Part shown: positions 8,274 through 15,543 of the stretch, piece after piece
How positions within the stretch are numbered: position 1 is the stretch's first letter
How the letters are laid out: every line of letters begins with the position of its first letter
Assembly (NCBI GenBank): GCA_022732885.1
Contig: JAIJTS010000019.1
Location: 1 to 29,138 of the forward strand
Reading direction: 5' to 3'
Length of the DNA: 29,138 bases
Source: Atopobium sp.
GTDB taxonomy: Bacteria; Actinomycetota; Coriobacteriia; Coriobacteriales; Atopobiaceae
Made by a program: the position numbers and the translations under genes
Notes under the pieces: generated by a model
Told to the model about the DNA's origin: nothing
Seen by the model: only the letters and a program-made list of their open reading frames with translations
Databases searched by the model: none

Positions 8274-8309
8274 ATTCCTATAAGTTAGACAAAGCTAACT
8301 TATAGGAAT
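8274..8309. promoter_or_regulatory. Perfect 15-bp-arm palindrome, candidate metalloregulator operator
   Basis: The arms ATTCCTATAAGTTAG (8274-8288) and CTAACTTATAGGAAT (8295-8309) are perfectly complementary around a 6-bp centre. No T tract follows, so it is not a typical terminator. Its place directly after the predicted -10 box suggests a repressor site for the metal operon. A DtxR/MntR-type or Fur-type regulator is a guess. Confidence 0.6.
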
Positions 8310-8316
8310 ACAATAT

Positions 8317-8325
8317 GGCGAGAAA
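8317..8325 (+). repeat. Copy of dispersed 9-bp word GGCGAGAAA
   Basis: An exact copy lies in the leader of the metal operon, 7 bp after the palindrome. Confidence 0.7.
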
Positions 8326-8390
8326 CAAGTTGAGTCCCTAGCTCTATAGCTTCTCAGCTAACGCTACAAACTTTATTGCTACCAGCTTAA

Positions 8391-9434
8391 ATGACTATGA
8401 AAGAAGTTATCGTGAGACATCGCTACAAGAATAATTCCGCCTCTGTAAATAGACCCTCGCTTACCGTCCAGAGCCCTCTTCTAACGCGCAGATCAGCGCT
8501 AACCGTACTCAGTGCAAGCTCATCAGCTACAATTTTTTCACTTGTTGCCTGCGGGTCACACCAGTCTGCAAACAATCCAAACTCTGTACAGAACCAAAAC
8601 TCCTCCACTCCCCTTGTCTTGACCACCTTCACCGTTATCCAAGACATGGCTTCTCGCGTTGCGGGCGAGTTCTGCCAGGTAGAGTCCATCACCAAAGCCG
8701 GAGCTGAAATCCACGACTACGAGCCCACCCCCGACGATCTCAAGCGCGCGCAGAAAGCCCAGCTCATCCTTAACAACGGCCTGGGACTTGAGCGCTGGTT
8801 TGAGCGCTTTGTTGACGACTCGCCAGCACAGCGCGCTGACCTCAGCGAAGGCATCACCGCCATCCCCATCGCAGAAGGCGACTACCAGGGCCAAGCCAAT
8901 CCGCACGCATGGATGTCTCCTACAAACGGCAAGATCTATGTCGAGAATATCGTCCGCGCGCTAAGCAACCTTGTCCCTGATCACGCTAAGGACTTTGAGG
9001 CCAACGGCAACGCATACAAAAAGGAGCTCGACAACATCTCTTCTCACCTGATTGAGGAGCTCAGCGCCCTGCCGGAGAATCAGCGTACACTTGTAACCTG
9101 CGAAGGAGCGTTCTCATACCTGTGCCGCGACACCAACATGAAAGAGCTCTACCTCTGGGCCGTCAACGCCGCAGATGAAGGCACTCCGCAGCAGATTGCT
9201 AAGGTTGTTGAGGCCGTTAAATCCCAGCAAATCCCCGCGGTGTTCTGCGAATCCACAGTAAGTCCCAAGGCAATGCAACAAGTAGCTGATGAGACAGGTG
9301 CCACTTTTAAAACTGACGAGAAAAACATCTTGTACGTCGACTCTCTTTCGGAAGCCGACGGACCTGTGCCTACCTATCTTGACCTGCTGCAACACGACGC
9401 AGACGCAATCGTATCCGGTCTTATGGGAAGGTAG
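8391..9434 (+). CDS. Manganese-type ABC transporter substrate-binding lipoprotein (PsaA/SitA-like)
   Basis: The 347-aa product has a long basic N-terminus, TRRSALT and a hydrophobic core ending in the lipobox LVAC (Cys54), so it is a surface lipoprotein; RR at 33-34 is compatible with Tat export. The mature part matches the cluster A-I metal-binding proteins. The four expected ligands are His108 (EIHDYEP), His172 (NPHAWMSP), Glu238 (TCEGAF) and Asp317 (YVDSL), the His-His-Glu-Asp set of Mn/Fe-type proteins. There is no long His-rich loop of the zinc type. The start is uncertain: the ATG at 8391 has no good ribosome binding site, and a GTG at 8412 has AAGAAG upstream. The gene is more GC-rich than its neighbours. 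Confidence 0.9.
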   Translation: MTMKEVIVRHRYKNNSASVNRPSLTVQSPLLTRRSALTVLSASSSATIFSLVACGSHQSANNPNSVQNQNSSTPLVLTTFTVIQDMASRVAGEFCQVESITKAGAEIHDYEPTPDDLKRAQKAQLILNNGLGLERWFERFVDDSPAQRADLSEGITAIPIAEGDYQGQANPHAWMSPTNGKIYVENIVRALSNLVPDHAKDFEANGNAYKKELDNISSHLIEELSALPENQRTLVTCEGAFSYLCRDTNMKELYLWAVNAADEGTPQQIAKVVEAVKSQQIPAVFCESTVSPKAMQQVADETGATFKTDEKNILYVDSLSEADGPVPTYLDLLQHDADAIVSGLMGR

Positions 9435-9442
9435 TGTGTGCA

Positions 9443-10195
9443 ATGAATCTTTGTGTTTCGCAACTTTGCGCCTGGTACCAGAAAAAAGACCGCGAGAAAC
9501 CCATCATTTATGACGTGAATTTCTCGCTTTCAACAGGCAATCTTTGCGCACTTGTAGGTGTCAATGGAGCTGGTAAATCAACGCTTTTCAAAGCGCTGAT
9601 GGGAACCATAGAATGCGAAGGCTCTATCACCTGGGGCCAGCAATCCCTTTCACAAGCACGCAAGCAGGGAAAAGTAGCTTACGTCCCGCAAACGGAGGCT
9701 ATTGACGCAACGTTTCCACTACTCGTAAAAGACGTTGTTATGCAGGGAAGATATGTTCATCAGGGTTGGATGCGCATTCCATCCGCTCAAGATAAAGAGA
9801 TAGTTGCTCAAGCACTCAAACGCGTCAACCTAGCTGACCTAGCGAATCGTCCACTTGCCCAGCTATCAGGCGGACAAAGAAAGCGTGTTTTTGTAGCACG
9901 TGGAATAGCGCAAGACGCTGAACTGGTCTTTCTTGATGAACCCTTTGCAGGAGTAGATGCTCGTTCTGAAGCAATTATCACCGAACAGCTTAATAACCTC
10001 AGCAAAGAAGGCAAGACATTGCTTGTTTCAATTCACGACATCAACTTAGCTCAGCAAAAATTCCCACTTTGTCTGGTCATTAATAAAACTATCACCGCAC
10101 AGGGTTCTTCAAAAGAAATTCTTTCTGGAGACGCCCTTCTGCAGAACCTTGGAATTTCTGAAGATACCCACATTGAGGAAGTGCTCCATGCTTGA
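9443..10195 (+). CDS. Manganese-type ABC transporter ATP-binding protein
   Basis: The 250-aa ATPase has Walker A GVNGAGKST (39-47), Q-loop YVPQTE, signature LSGGQRKR, Walker B LVFLDEP and the switch histidine in SIHD. It energises uptake of the metal bound by the preceding lipoprotein. The ATG at 9443 is chosen because GGGAAGG (9425-9431) lies at a good distance. A GTG at 9434 overlaps the previous stop and is too close to that site. The gene overlaps the permease gene by 8 bp, so the two are translationally coupled. Confidence 0.92.
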   Translation: MNLCVSQLCAWYQKKDREKPIIYDVNFSLSTGNLCALVGVNGAGKSTLFKALMGTIECEGSITWGQQSLSQARKQGKVAYVPQTEAIDATFPLLVKDVVMQGRYVHQGWMRIPSAQDKEIVAQALKRVNLADLANRPLAQLSGGQRKRVFVARGIAQDAELVFLDEPFAGVDARSEAIITEQLNNLSKEGKTLLVSIHDINLAQQKFPLCLVINKTITAQGSSKEILSGDALLQNLGISEDTHIEEVLHA

Positions 10196-11024
10196 GGTAG
10201 ATATTCTCCAATACGCATTTATGCAACGAGCCCTTATCACCGGAATTGCCACTGCCGTAGTCTGCGGACTTTTGAGCTGCTGGATCACACATATGGGCTG
10301 GTCACTCATGGGTGATGCTATATCGCACTCTATTCTTCCAGGTGTAGTTATTGCACACCTACTAGGACTTCCCTATCTGGTGGGAGCTCTTGTGTTTGCC
10401 CTTATTACTGTGGTGTTGGTCGGACAAGTCAAAAAGAGCCAAATTGTACGACCTGATACTGCAATCGGAATTGTATTTACTACGTTTTTTGCGCTGGGAA
10501 CAGTTCTTATATCAAAAGTTCCAAGTCAAATTAACCTATCTCACATCCTATTTGGCAATCTTTTGGGTGTCACTACTCCCGATATGCTGCAAGTCCTTTG
10601 TATTGGTCTGCCCATTGCAATCCTGCTCATCCTTAAAAACAAAGACCTGACCTTGCTCTCATTTGACCCTACACAGGTACAAGCAATTGGTCTTTCTACC
10701 AAAACACTCACTTCATTCTTACTAGTTGCCCTAGCCCTCGCAATTGTCATATCACTCCAGGCAGTTGGCGTAATTCTGTCCGTTTCGCTTCTTATTGTTC
10801 CAGGTGCCTGCGCACGACTTCTTACCAATCAGATGCGCCACATGCTCTGGATTTCTCCTCTTATTGCCACGGTTAGCGTTTTGATTGGAATAACTGGCAG
10901 TTATTACTTAGACGCATCATCGGGAGGCATGATAGGCCTTACCCTCGGCGTAGTTTTTTGCATCATTTTTATAGTTAAGAGTTTACCTAGACTTACTTTT
11001 GGGCATATACTGAAAAAGAACTAG
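10188..11024 (+). CDS. Manganese-type ABC transporter permease (ABC-3 family)
   Basis: The 278-aa product has about eight hydrophobic segments and the ABC-3 family hallmarks GWSLMGDAISHSILPGV near the start and AVGVILSVSLLIVPGACA near residue 200. It forms the channel partner of the preceding ATPase. Its ATG lies within ATGCTTGA, overlapping the ATPase stop, and GAGGAA precedes it. The upstream in-frame start at 10149 would overlap the ATPase gene by 47 bp and is rejected. Confidence 0.92.
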   Translation: MLEVDILQYAFMQRALITGIATAVVCGLLSCWITHMGWSLMGDAISHSILPGVVIAHLLGLPYLVGALVFALITVVLVGQVKKSQIVRPDTAIGIVFTTFFALGTVLISKVPSQINLSHILFGNLLGVTTPDMLQVLCIGLPIAILLILKNKDLTLLSFDPTQVQAIGLSTKTLTSFLLVALALAIVISLQAVGVILSVSLLIVPGACARLLTNQMRHMLWISPLIATVSVLIGITGSYYLDASSGGMIGLTLGVVFCIIFIVKSLPRLTFGHILKKN

Positions 11025-11037
11025 GAAAGGAGGACCA

Positions 11038-11178
11038 ATGAATACACTCAACACCTCACAAAACCAGCTTGCCCACACAACTCGTGCTCAGAAGCTCTTA
11101 CACCGGCAAGCCTCAGCGGCTCTAAGAACGTCCATTGGTCTTATAGTCGGAGCTCTTCTTATTGCAATTATCCATTAA
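11038..11178 (+). CDS. 46-aa single-pass membrane peptide, last gene of manganese operon
   Basis: This short gene encodes 46 residues: a polar N-terminal half rich in Gln, Thr, His and Arg with no acidic residue, then one hydrophobic helix SIGLIVGALLIAIIH at the C-terminus. AAAGGAGG lies just upstream at good spacing, the best ribosome binding site in the operon, and the gene starts 13 bp after the permease stop. The operon terminator follows. I do not recognise the family. By position it could be a small subunit or regulator of the transporter, as small membrane proteins are for other transporters, but that is inference. Confidence 0.75.
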   Translation: MNTLNTSQNQLAHTTRAQKLLHRQASAALRTSIGLIVGALLIAIIH

Positions 11179-11202
11179 AGTTTCATCTTATTAATCACCC
11201 AT

Positions 11203-11250
11203 ATTTGGCGAGAAACCCCTCCTATTCAAAGGGTTTCTCGCCAAATTTTT
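11203..11250 (+). terminator. Terminator of manganese operon made of two inverted TTTCTCGCC copies
   Basis: A perfect 16-bp stem, ATTTGGCGAGAAACCC (11203-11218) with GGGTTTCTCGCCAAAT (11231-11246), has a 12-nt loop and is followed by TTTT. Each arm contains one exact copy of the dispersed word (11207-11215 and 11234-11242). The T tract runs into the stop codon of the convergent gene at 11249. T residues are poor in the minus direction. Confidence 0.85.
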
Positions 11251-11638
11251 ATATAAGAGTTTGTATAAGAATGCCTACAGACACTGACGCAAGATTGCAT
11301 AAAATTGAAAGCCTCCAGGGAGCGTTGCTTACGCCTTTGAGCTTATAAATTAAACCTTCAACAATAATAACTGCCAGTTCAACAGCTACAATGCAACCAT
11401 AATATTGAGCACTGTCCGCTGTCCAATCTATACACGAGCTCGTAATAAAAACAGCAATGGGATTAGTAAATATTTGAGCCGCAATAATAATCAGAAGTTC
11501 TTGTTTATTTTTTATACCAAGCAGACGTGCGACTAAAAGCTCAACCACAATGGTTAAAACCAGACAAAACGTAAACGTTTGAATCATTGGTAAAACATAT
11601 GACAAGAAAAGCATCCAACTAGTCATGACAATCGTCAT
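11249..11638 (-). CDS. Small integral membrane protein, unknown function
   Basis: The 129-aa product has about four hydrophobic segments (about 8-35, 46-68, 80-98 and 106-129) and almost no soluble part. I do not recognise the family. Its ATG overlaps the end of the MFS gene by 20 bp, so it is translationally coupled to it. An internal Met four codons later is possible. It is the last gene of a three-gene membrane operon and probably works with the MFS protein. Its stop codon abuts the terminator of the manganese operon. Confidence 0.75.
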   Translation of the reverse strand: MTIVMTSWMLFLSYVLPMIQTFTFCLVLTIVVELLVARLLGIKNKQELLIIIAAQIFTNPIAVFITSSCIDWTADSAQYYGCIVAVELAVIIVEGLIYKLKGVSNAPWRLSILCNLASVSVGILIQTLI

Positions 11639-12773
11639 TTAAAGCCTGAGTTACACACTTGGAATCAAATGAATCCGTAACAAATAAATCTTTTATCAAA
11701 GTTAAGCTCACACCCAGAGCAAGCGCCGAAACCAGACTTATCGCAGAAAGTACCAAAGGATCTGCCAAACGAGGTCCTAAAAGAGCAAGCAACGCACCTA
11801 TAGCCAAAGAAAAACTAGCTAAACCAAAGGCAGTTCCTTTGGCACGAGGCAAGATAGTAACCAAAGCAGCTAGTGTGATTGCCATTGTAAAGTTAAAGAA
11901 AAACACGCTCAAAATAGCAAAAAGAGGTATCTCCCATGAAAATACAAATAAAATAGCTGCGGCAATAAGCGAAGATAGAGCTGTAATCCTAAAACCAAAA
12001 TGATCAGCAACTACTCCACCAAAAGCCTTGCCTGCAAATACACCTAGAATGCTAAGAGCTAGCAGGAACTCTTCGCTTTTCCAAGGAAACGCCAGCACCA
12101 TACTGGCATAACTTCTTAATACAACCACAAAGCAGATCAGAACAATGGCAAGCAAAATACGAGATGAAAGCTTAGGAATTGCAAACGAATCATTATGTAA
12201 ATTCCAGTATTTTTGATTAGCCTTTTGAACCACGCGGGTCATACTTGCACAAAAGAACAGCAGGACAAGTAGTGAAAATGCAACTTGAAGTCCTCCATAC
12301 TGAGCACTAAATGTGCCTAAAAACACTCCCACTGCACCTGTTGCAATAAAAATTCCCAATGGCGCTGCATATTTTTGAGATGTATTAAGTACGCAAAGAC
12401 CTCCTGCACAGTGAAAGAGTGCATTTCCAAAAGCGAGCAATAAAACTACTAACCATTGAATAAATGGAACAGGAACAAGTGAAAGCAAAACTCCGCCACC
12501 AATCAGCATATAAGAGAGAAGCGCAGCGGTTGAGTTTTTATCTAACTTGTCTAACGCAATACCAACTGGTAGCTGAAGTGCAAAGGCCACTACGTCATAG
12601 AGCAAAATACTCAGTGCAACTAATTCAAGTGAGTCTTGACCAGACTCCCCCAACACTCGGCTTACTGAGCAGAGCATTGTAGATACGCATGCAAAGTCAA
12701 CTACAAAATGACACAACGCATATGCAAAGGTAGTGACTTCTTTTTCGGGGAGAAGTTGCTGTGTTGTAGACAA
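11619..12773 (-). CDS. MFS family transporter
   Basis: The 384-aa product has about twelve hydrophobic segments in two halves separated by a charged loop (VVQKANQKYWNLHNDSF, about 185-200). LPVGIALDKLDKN after segment 2 and GVVADHFGFR at the equivalent place in the second half are the MFS loop 2-3 and 8-9 motifs. The substrate is not readable; the overall look is that of a drug or metabolite exporter. The start is TTG at 12773, with AAAGG formed by the end of the preceding gene. It sits in an operon 4 bp after that gene and overlaps the next one. Confidence 0.85.
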   Translation of the reverse strand: MSTTQQLLPEKEVTTFAYALCHFVVDFACVSTMLCSVSRVLGESGQDSLELVALSILLYDVVAFALQLPVGIALDKLDKNSTAALLSYMLIGGGVLLSLVPVPFIQWLVVLLLAFGNALFHCAGGLCVLNTSQKYAAPLGIFIATGAVGVFLGTFSAQYGGLQVAFSLLVLLFFCASMTRVVQKANQKYWNLHNDSFAIPKLSSRILLAIVLICFVVVLRSYASMVLAFPWKSEEFLLALSILGVFAGKAFGGVVADHFGFRITALSSLIAAAILFVFSWEIPLFAILSVFFFNFTMAITLAALVTILPRAKGTAFGLASFSLAIGALLALLGPRLADPLVLSAISLVSALALGVSLTLIKDLFVTDSFDSKCVTQALNDDCHD

Positions 12774-12777
12774 GGTT

Positions 12778-12999
12778 TTACCTTTTACGCCTTATGATCA
12801 TACCCGCGCCAATTACTGCCACAAGAATAGAAATTGCAGCCATGACCAGAAAACTAGATGGCTTATCAACTCTTGGCGTTTTAATAACATCAGCTTTTGC
12901 AATAGCAGGAAGCACAAGTGTCATTACAAACGTGCAGGCAGCAAGTGCAATTTTATGAACTGATTCCAAACTAGTATGTAGATGACGATACAGTGACAT
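12778..12999 (-). CDS. Small exported single-pass membrane protein
   Basis: The 73-aa product has an N-terminal signal-like segment (about 15-36) ending AIAKAD, which fits signal peptidase cleavage. A linker of about 14 residues, DVIKTPRVDKPSSF, follows, then a C-terminal membrane helix (about 51-68) and the basic tail IIRRKR. The mature product would be a tiny type I membrane protein with a very short external part. AAGGAGG (complement of 13004-13010) precedes the ATG. It is the first gene of the operon with the MFS transporter and the 129-aa membrane protein. The family is not recognised; an accessory or regulatory subunit is a guess. Confidence 0.75.
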   Translation of the reverse strand: MSLYRHLHTSLESVHKIALAACTFVMTLVLPAIAKADVIKTPRVDKPSSFLVMAAISILVAVIGAGMIIRRKR

Positions 13000-13025
13000 A
13001 GTGCCTCCTTCATCAACTTTTTGCT

Positions 13026-13054
13026 ATTTTACCAGTACACACACCTTGTTCCAA
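13026..13054 (-). promoter_or_regulatory. Promoter of the three-gene membrane operon
   Basis: Read on the minus strand, TTGGAA and TAAAAT are exactly 17 bp apart, with TGG directly before the -10 box (extended -10). They lie about 30 bp upstream of the start codon at 12999. Confidence 0.65.
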
Positions 13055-13073
13055 ATACACTCCTGTAAACGGC

Positions 13074-13106
13074 AGAAAAAAGCGCCCGACAAATGTCGAG
13101 CGCTTT
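13074..13106 (-). terminator. Intrinsic terminator after the Pr6Pr-family gene
   Basis: The stem AAAGCGC-x-CGAC (13079-13090, plus strand) pairs with GTCG-x-GCGCTTT (13095-13106) with one mismatch and a 4-nt loop. The minus strand continues with T residues. It lies 53 bp past the stop codon at 13159. Confidence 0.8.
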
Positions 13107-13158
13107 GCAATCAATTGAGGTTTTTCTCTGTAGTGCGTTAGAATTAACCTTGTTCGGA

Positions 13159-13818
13159 TTAGTTTTCAGCCTGCTTAATCTTCTTGCCAAGTTGTTTATC
13201 AATGAGAACGTAAAGGTAACCCAGGACAACAAAGATAACAATCAAAATCACAATGGTCAAAGCAACCGTTGGAACTCCTAGTTTGTCAAAATCCATAAAT
13301 CCATAAGGCCAGCGAGACTTCTCTTTAATGTGTATGCCAAAGCCAAGAACCAAGATAACGACATACGCAAAATATGCAAGCGGATACAAAGGCCATATAA
13401 GAGGCTCTTTAAAGCCCATTGTTGGTTTCTCGTCAAAGAGTAGCCAATCCAAGACGGCACAAATAGGAATTACATCATGCAGAATGAAATTGTTGAAATT
13501 GAAGACACCATTTACAAAAACCTCACCGTGATCAAGTAAAAAGTAAGCTACCAGACCAGTCACGGTAATACCCAACATAAGCGTGTGCTTAACCATTGGC
13601 AACCATGGTTTCTGAGCGGTCTCGGGATGCTTGTGTGCCTGATAAAGCGCGCCCCAGAAATAAGCAACAAGCAGCAGATTAGAGATGTTAGTAAAGTAGT
13701 ACAGAAAAGAAACGCGGAAGTTCATTCGGAAGACGCCAGCCGAATTACACAGTACAAAAGTGCCAATCACGGCAATAAACAACTTAAAAATAAATGACGC
13801 TTTCTTTGATTTAATCAA
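13159..13818 (-). CDS. Pr6Pr-family membrane protein
   Basis: The 219-aa product has about six hydrophobic segments. FLYYFTNISNLLLVAYFWG, FILHDVIPICAVLDWLLFDEKP and the WPLYPLAYFAYV segment match the Pr6Pr (FAR-17a/AIG1-like) pattern; the function of this family in bacteria is poorly defined. The TTG at 13818 is chosen because AGAAGGAGGT lies 6 nt before it. The longer frame to 13875 would place that ribosome binding site inside the coding region. It is a single gene with its own terminator. Confidence 0.8.
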   Translation of the reverse strand: MIKSKKASFIFKLFIAVIGTFVLCNSAGVFRMNFRVSFLYYFTNISNLLLVAYFWGALYQAHKHPETAQKPWLPMVKHTLMLGITVTGLVAYFLLDHGEVFVNGVFNFNNFILHDVIPICAVLDWLLFDEKPTMGFKEPLIWPLYPLAYFAYVVILVLGFGIHIKEKSRWPYGFMDFDKLGVPTVALTIVILIVIFVVLGYLYVLIDKQLGKKIKQAEN

Positions 13819-14135
13819 CGTAGTACCTCCTTCTGTGAAACGAGAGGCCACTGTAACCCTAGAACGCTGTGACAAAAATAGGTAATTCTCAGAGTTAACA
13901 GTTATGTTTCAAATGAAAAAGATTCAAAAAAATGTTTACAGCAGCGAATGCTTGATGACAAGAATTGGGTGGTGCAGCAAAAGTCGTGGACCCGATGATT
14001 TCATAACCTCTTTGACGCGAGCACGCATTTCTTTGTTCCCTTTTGACTTGCAGCTATTTTTACTGTCCAATCTGTTGGACACTCATTCTTTAACAAATCC
14101 GTATTCTGTTCTCAACATCTTCTAAGGAGGCTTTT
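13819..14135. other. Divergent intergenic region before the HIRAN gene
   Basis: This 317-bp region lies between the Pr6Pr-family gene (leftward) and the HIRAN gene (rightward). It contains the promoter-like and palindromic elements at 14043-14081. A 73-codon frame at 13904-14125 overlaps these elements, lacks a ribosome binding site and is not called. Confidence 0.55.
14043..14081 (+). promoter_or_regulatory. Putative promoter and palindrome upstream of the HIRAN gene
   Basis: TTGACT (14043-14048) is a good -35 box; the -10 about 17 bp on (TCCAAT, 14066-14071) is weak. The palindrome TGTCCAATCTGTTGGACA (14064-14081) overlaps the -10 position, as repressor sites do. TGTCCA-N6-TGGACA recurs at 15521-15538 in front of the WYL regulator gene. 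Confidence 0.45.
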
Positions 14136-14459
14136 ATGTACAGTCCTACAAAGCTTGTTGATTCCTTTGTTATTTCCGGTCTTCCCTACTACGACGCTCC
14201 TCTTATCTTTGATCAGCTTAAACTTGGCTCAGATCTGACCATTGTTCCTGAACGCGATAACCCTTACGACCCAGAGGCTCTTGCTCTGTACGTAGACGAC
14301 AACAAGCTTGGCTTTATTCCTAGAGAAAACAATTCTCTCTGGAGTACCTTGCTCTTCTACGGACATCAAAACATTGTTACTTGCAAGATTACGCTGATCA
14401 GTGATCACCATGGTCATCTTCTTGTTAAAGCAGGTCTTTACGTCATTGATGCTCGGTAA
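14136..14459 (+). CDS. HIRAN-domain protein
   Basis: The 107-aa product is essentially a single HIRAN domain: GLPYYDAPLIFDQLKLGSDLTIVPERDNPYDPEALALYVDDNKLGFIPRENN carries the family pattern (L-x-P-E-x-D-N-P-Y-D-P-x-A, then K-L-G-x-I-P-R-x-x-N). HIRAN domains occur in DNA-repair helicases such as HLTF, where they bind DNA 3' ends, and as stand-alone bacterial proteins of unclear role. AAGGAGG (14124-14130) precedes the ATG. It is convergent with the WYL regulator gene, only 33 bp away. Confidence 0.88.
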   Translation: MYSPTKLVDSFVISGLPYYDAPLIFDQLKLGSDLTIVPERDNPYDPEALALYVDDNKLGFIPRENNSLWSTLLFYGHQNIVTCKITLISDHHGHLLVKAGLYVIDAR

Positions 14460-14492
14460 CTGATAAACGCGAACCTGCTTTAGCCTACTGAG

Positions 14493-15485
14493 CTAATCCT
14501 TTTTCTCTGATTGGTAGCTCTGAAGAATTCCACTCAGGTACTCTTGATATTTCTGTCTGGTCTTCTTTGGAGCTACCAACTCTATATCTGTTCCAAAGGT
14601 TGCAAGCCAGCCGTAAAACGTTGGAGCTTCCATGACAGAAACGTGCACGTCAGCCGTTGTGCCATCAGAACTTGGGTTATTCAAAATAATGTTCTTGCCA
14701 AAGCGGTCATACACTGAACACATTACGTGCTCATTTACACGAAGCGTTACTTCAACAACCTCGCCCGAGTACATGCCAAAGACACGCTCTTGATACTTAT
14801 CTATATCAAACTGTTTAATCTGCTCGTTAACCGTAGCGTCAGCATCAGCAACCTCAAGCCTAAACATGCGATCCACGCGGTAATTGACAAAGTTTTGATG
14901 CTTATCGTTCCACACAATAAGATAGTAGAAATCATCAATATAGGTGAGCTGAACAGGCGTTTCTTCTCTTACAGGAAGCTCTTCAATAACCTTATCTTTA
15001 AAGCCCTTCTTGCGATACTTAAACGAAACCTTTTTCTTCTGCAAAAGTGCCGTCTGAATAGCATTGAGGGCATAAAACACGGACTCGTTTTGCGACTTAA
15101 TACGACCCTCAACATGAATACGCTTCTTGAGCGTATCAGAGGTAGACTTCCCGCCCAACTCTCCGATAAGGCTCACCAGGTTGTTTGCTTTGCGCTCTGT
15201 TAAAAACTTTGACGACTGTACGGCGTCTGCCATCAGCATAAGCTCTTCAGCCTGAAACTTTCTGGTAGCCAGACCATACTCAACAGGGTGACGCTGATAA
15301 GACTGAATGTCGTAACCAAAATGCTGCAGCGATTTGATGTCGTCATACAGCGTTTTACGCTCTACGCTAAGCCCACGTTCTGCTAACTTTTCTATGAGCT
15401 GAGGAGTACTTAAACCATGGTCATCGTCAGTTTCTTCCTCAAATATTTTTACAAGATGCAAGCAGCGGGTTTTCTCGCTTGGCAT
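14493..15485 (-). CDS. WYL-domain transcriptional regulator
   Basis: The 330-aa product has an N-terminal winged helix-turn-helix (about 8-65; LSTPQLIEKLAERGLSVERKTLYDDIKSL) and a central WYL domain (about 145-220) with VSFKYRKKG, PVQLTYIDDFYYLIVWND and FVNYRVDRM; Tyr replaces the usual Trp of the W-Y-L triad. The C-terminal extension resembles WCX. The ATG at 15485 is preceded by GGAGG at 4-nt spacing. The frame is open to 15626, but that would read through the terminator stem at 15516-15543. WYL regulators sense nucleic acids or nucleotides and often control stress or defence genes; the ligand here is unknown. Confidence 0.87.
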   Translation of the reverse strand: MPSEKTRCLHLVKIFEEETDDDHGLSTPQLIEKLAERGLSVERKTLYDDIKSLQHFGYDIQSYQRHPVEYGLATRKFQAEELMLMADAVQSSKFLTERKANNLVSLIGELGGKSTSDTLKKRIHVEGRIKSQNESVFYALNAIQTALLQKKKVSFKYRKKGFKDKVIEELPVREETPVQLTYIDDFYYLIVWNDKHQNFVNYRVDRMFRLEVADADATVNEQIKQFDIDKYQERVFGMYSGEVVEVTLRVNEHVMCSVYDRFGKNIILNNPSSDGTTADVHVSVMEAPTFYGWLATFGTDIELVAPKKTRQKYQEYLSGILQSYQSEKKD

Positions 15486-15510
15486 AGCGCCTCCGAAGTC
15501 TAGCTCCAAT

Positions 15511-15543
15511 AAAAAACTCCTGTCCATTTTAGTGGACAGGAGT
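15511..15543 (-). terminator. Hairpin with T tract after the MetE-like gene, upstream of the WYL gene
   Basis: A perfect 11-bp stem, ACTCCTGTCCA (15516-15526) with TGGACAGGAGT (15533-15543), has a 6-nt loop and is followed by six T residues on the minus strand. It is a textbook intrinsic terminator 73 bp after the MetE-like stop. Its core TGTCCA-N6-TGGACA equals the palindrome before the HIRAN gene, so it may also be an operator. Confidence 0.75.

Larger units (their letters stand above)
8064..8390. other. Divergent intergenic region, sugar-acid operon versus metal operon
   Basis: This AT-rich 327 bp holds the leftward promoter of the SDR-KdgT operon (not resolved; a small GTATA-N6-TATAC palindrome lies at 8125-8140) and the rightward promoter and palindrome of the metal transporter operon. 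No gene was seen. Confidence 0.6.

Noticed and set aside
13904..14125. 73-codon plus-strand frame upstream of the HIRAN gene
   Set aside because: It covers the promoter and palindrome, ends in the HIRAN ribosome binding site region and has no initiation signal of its own.
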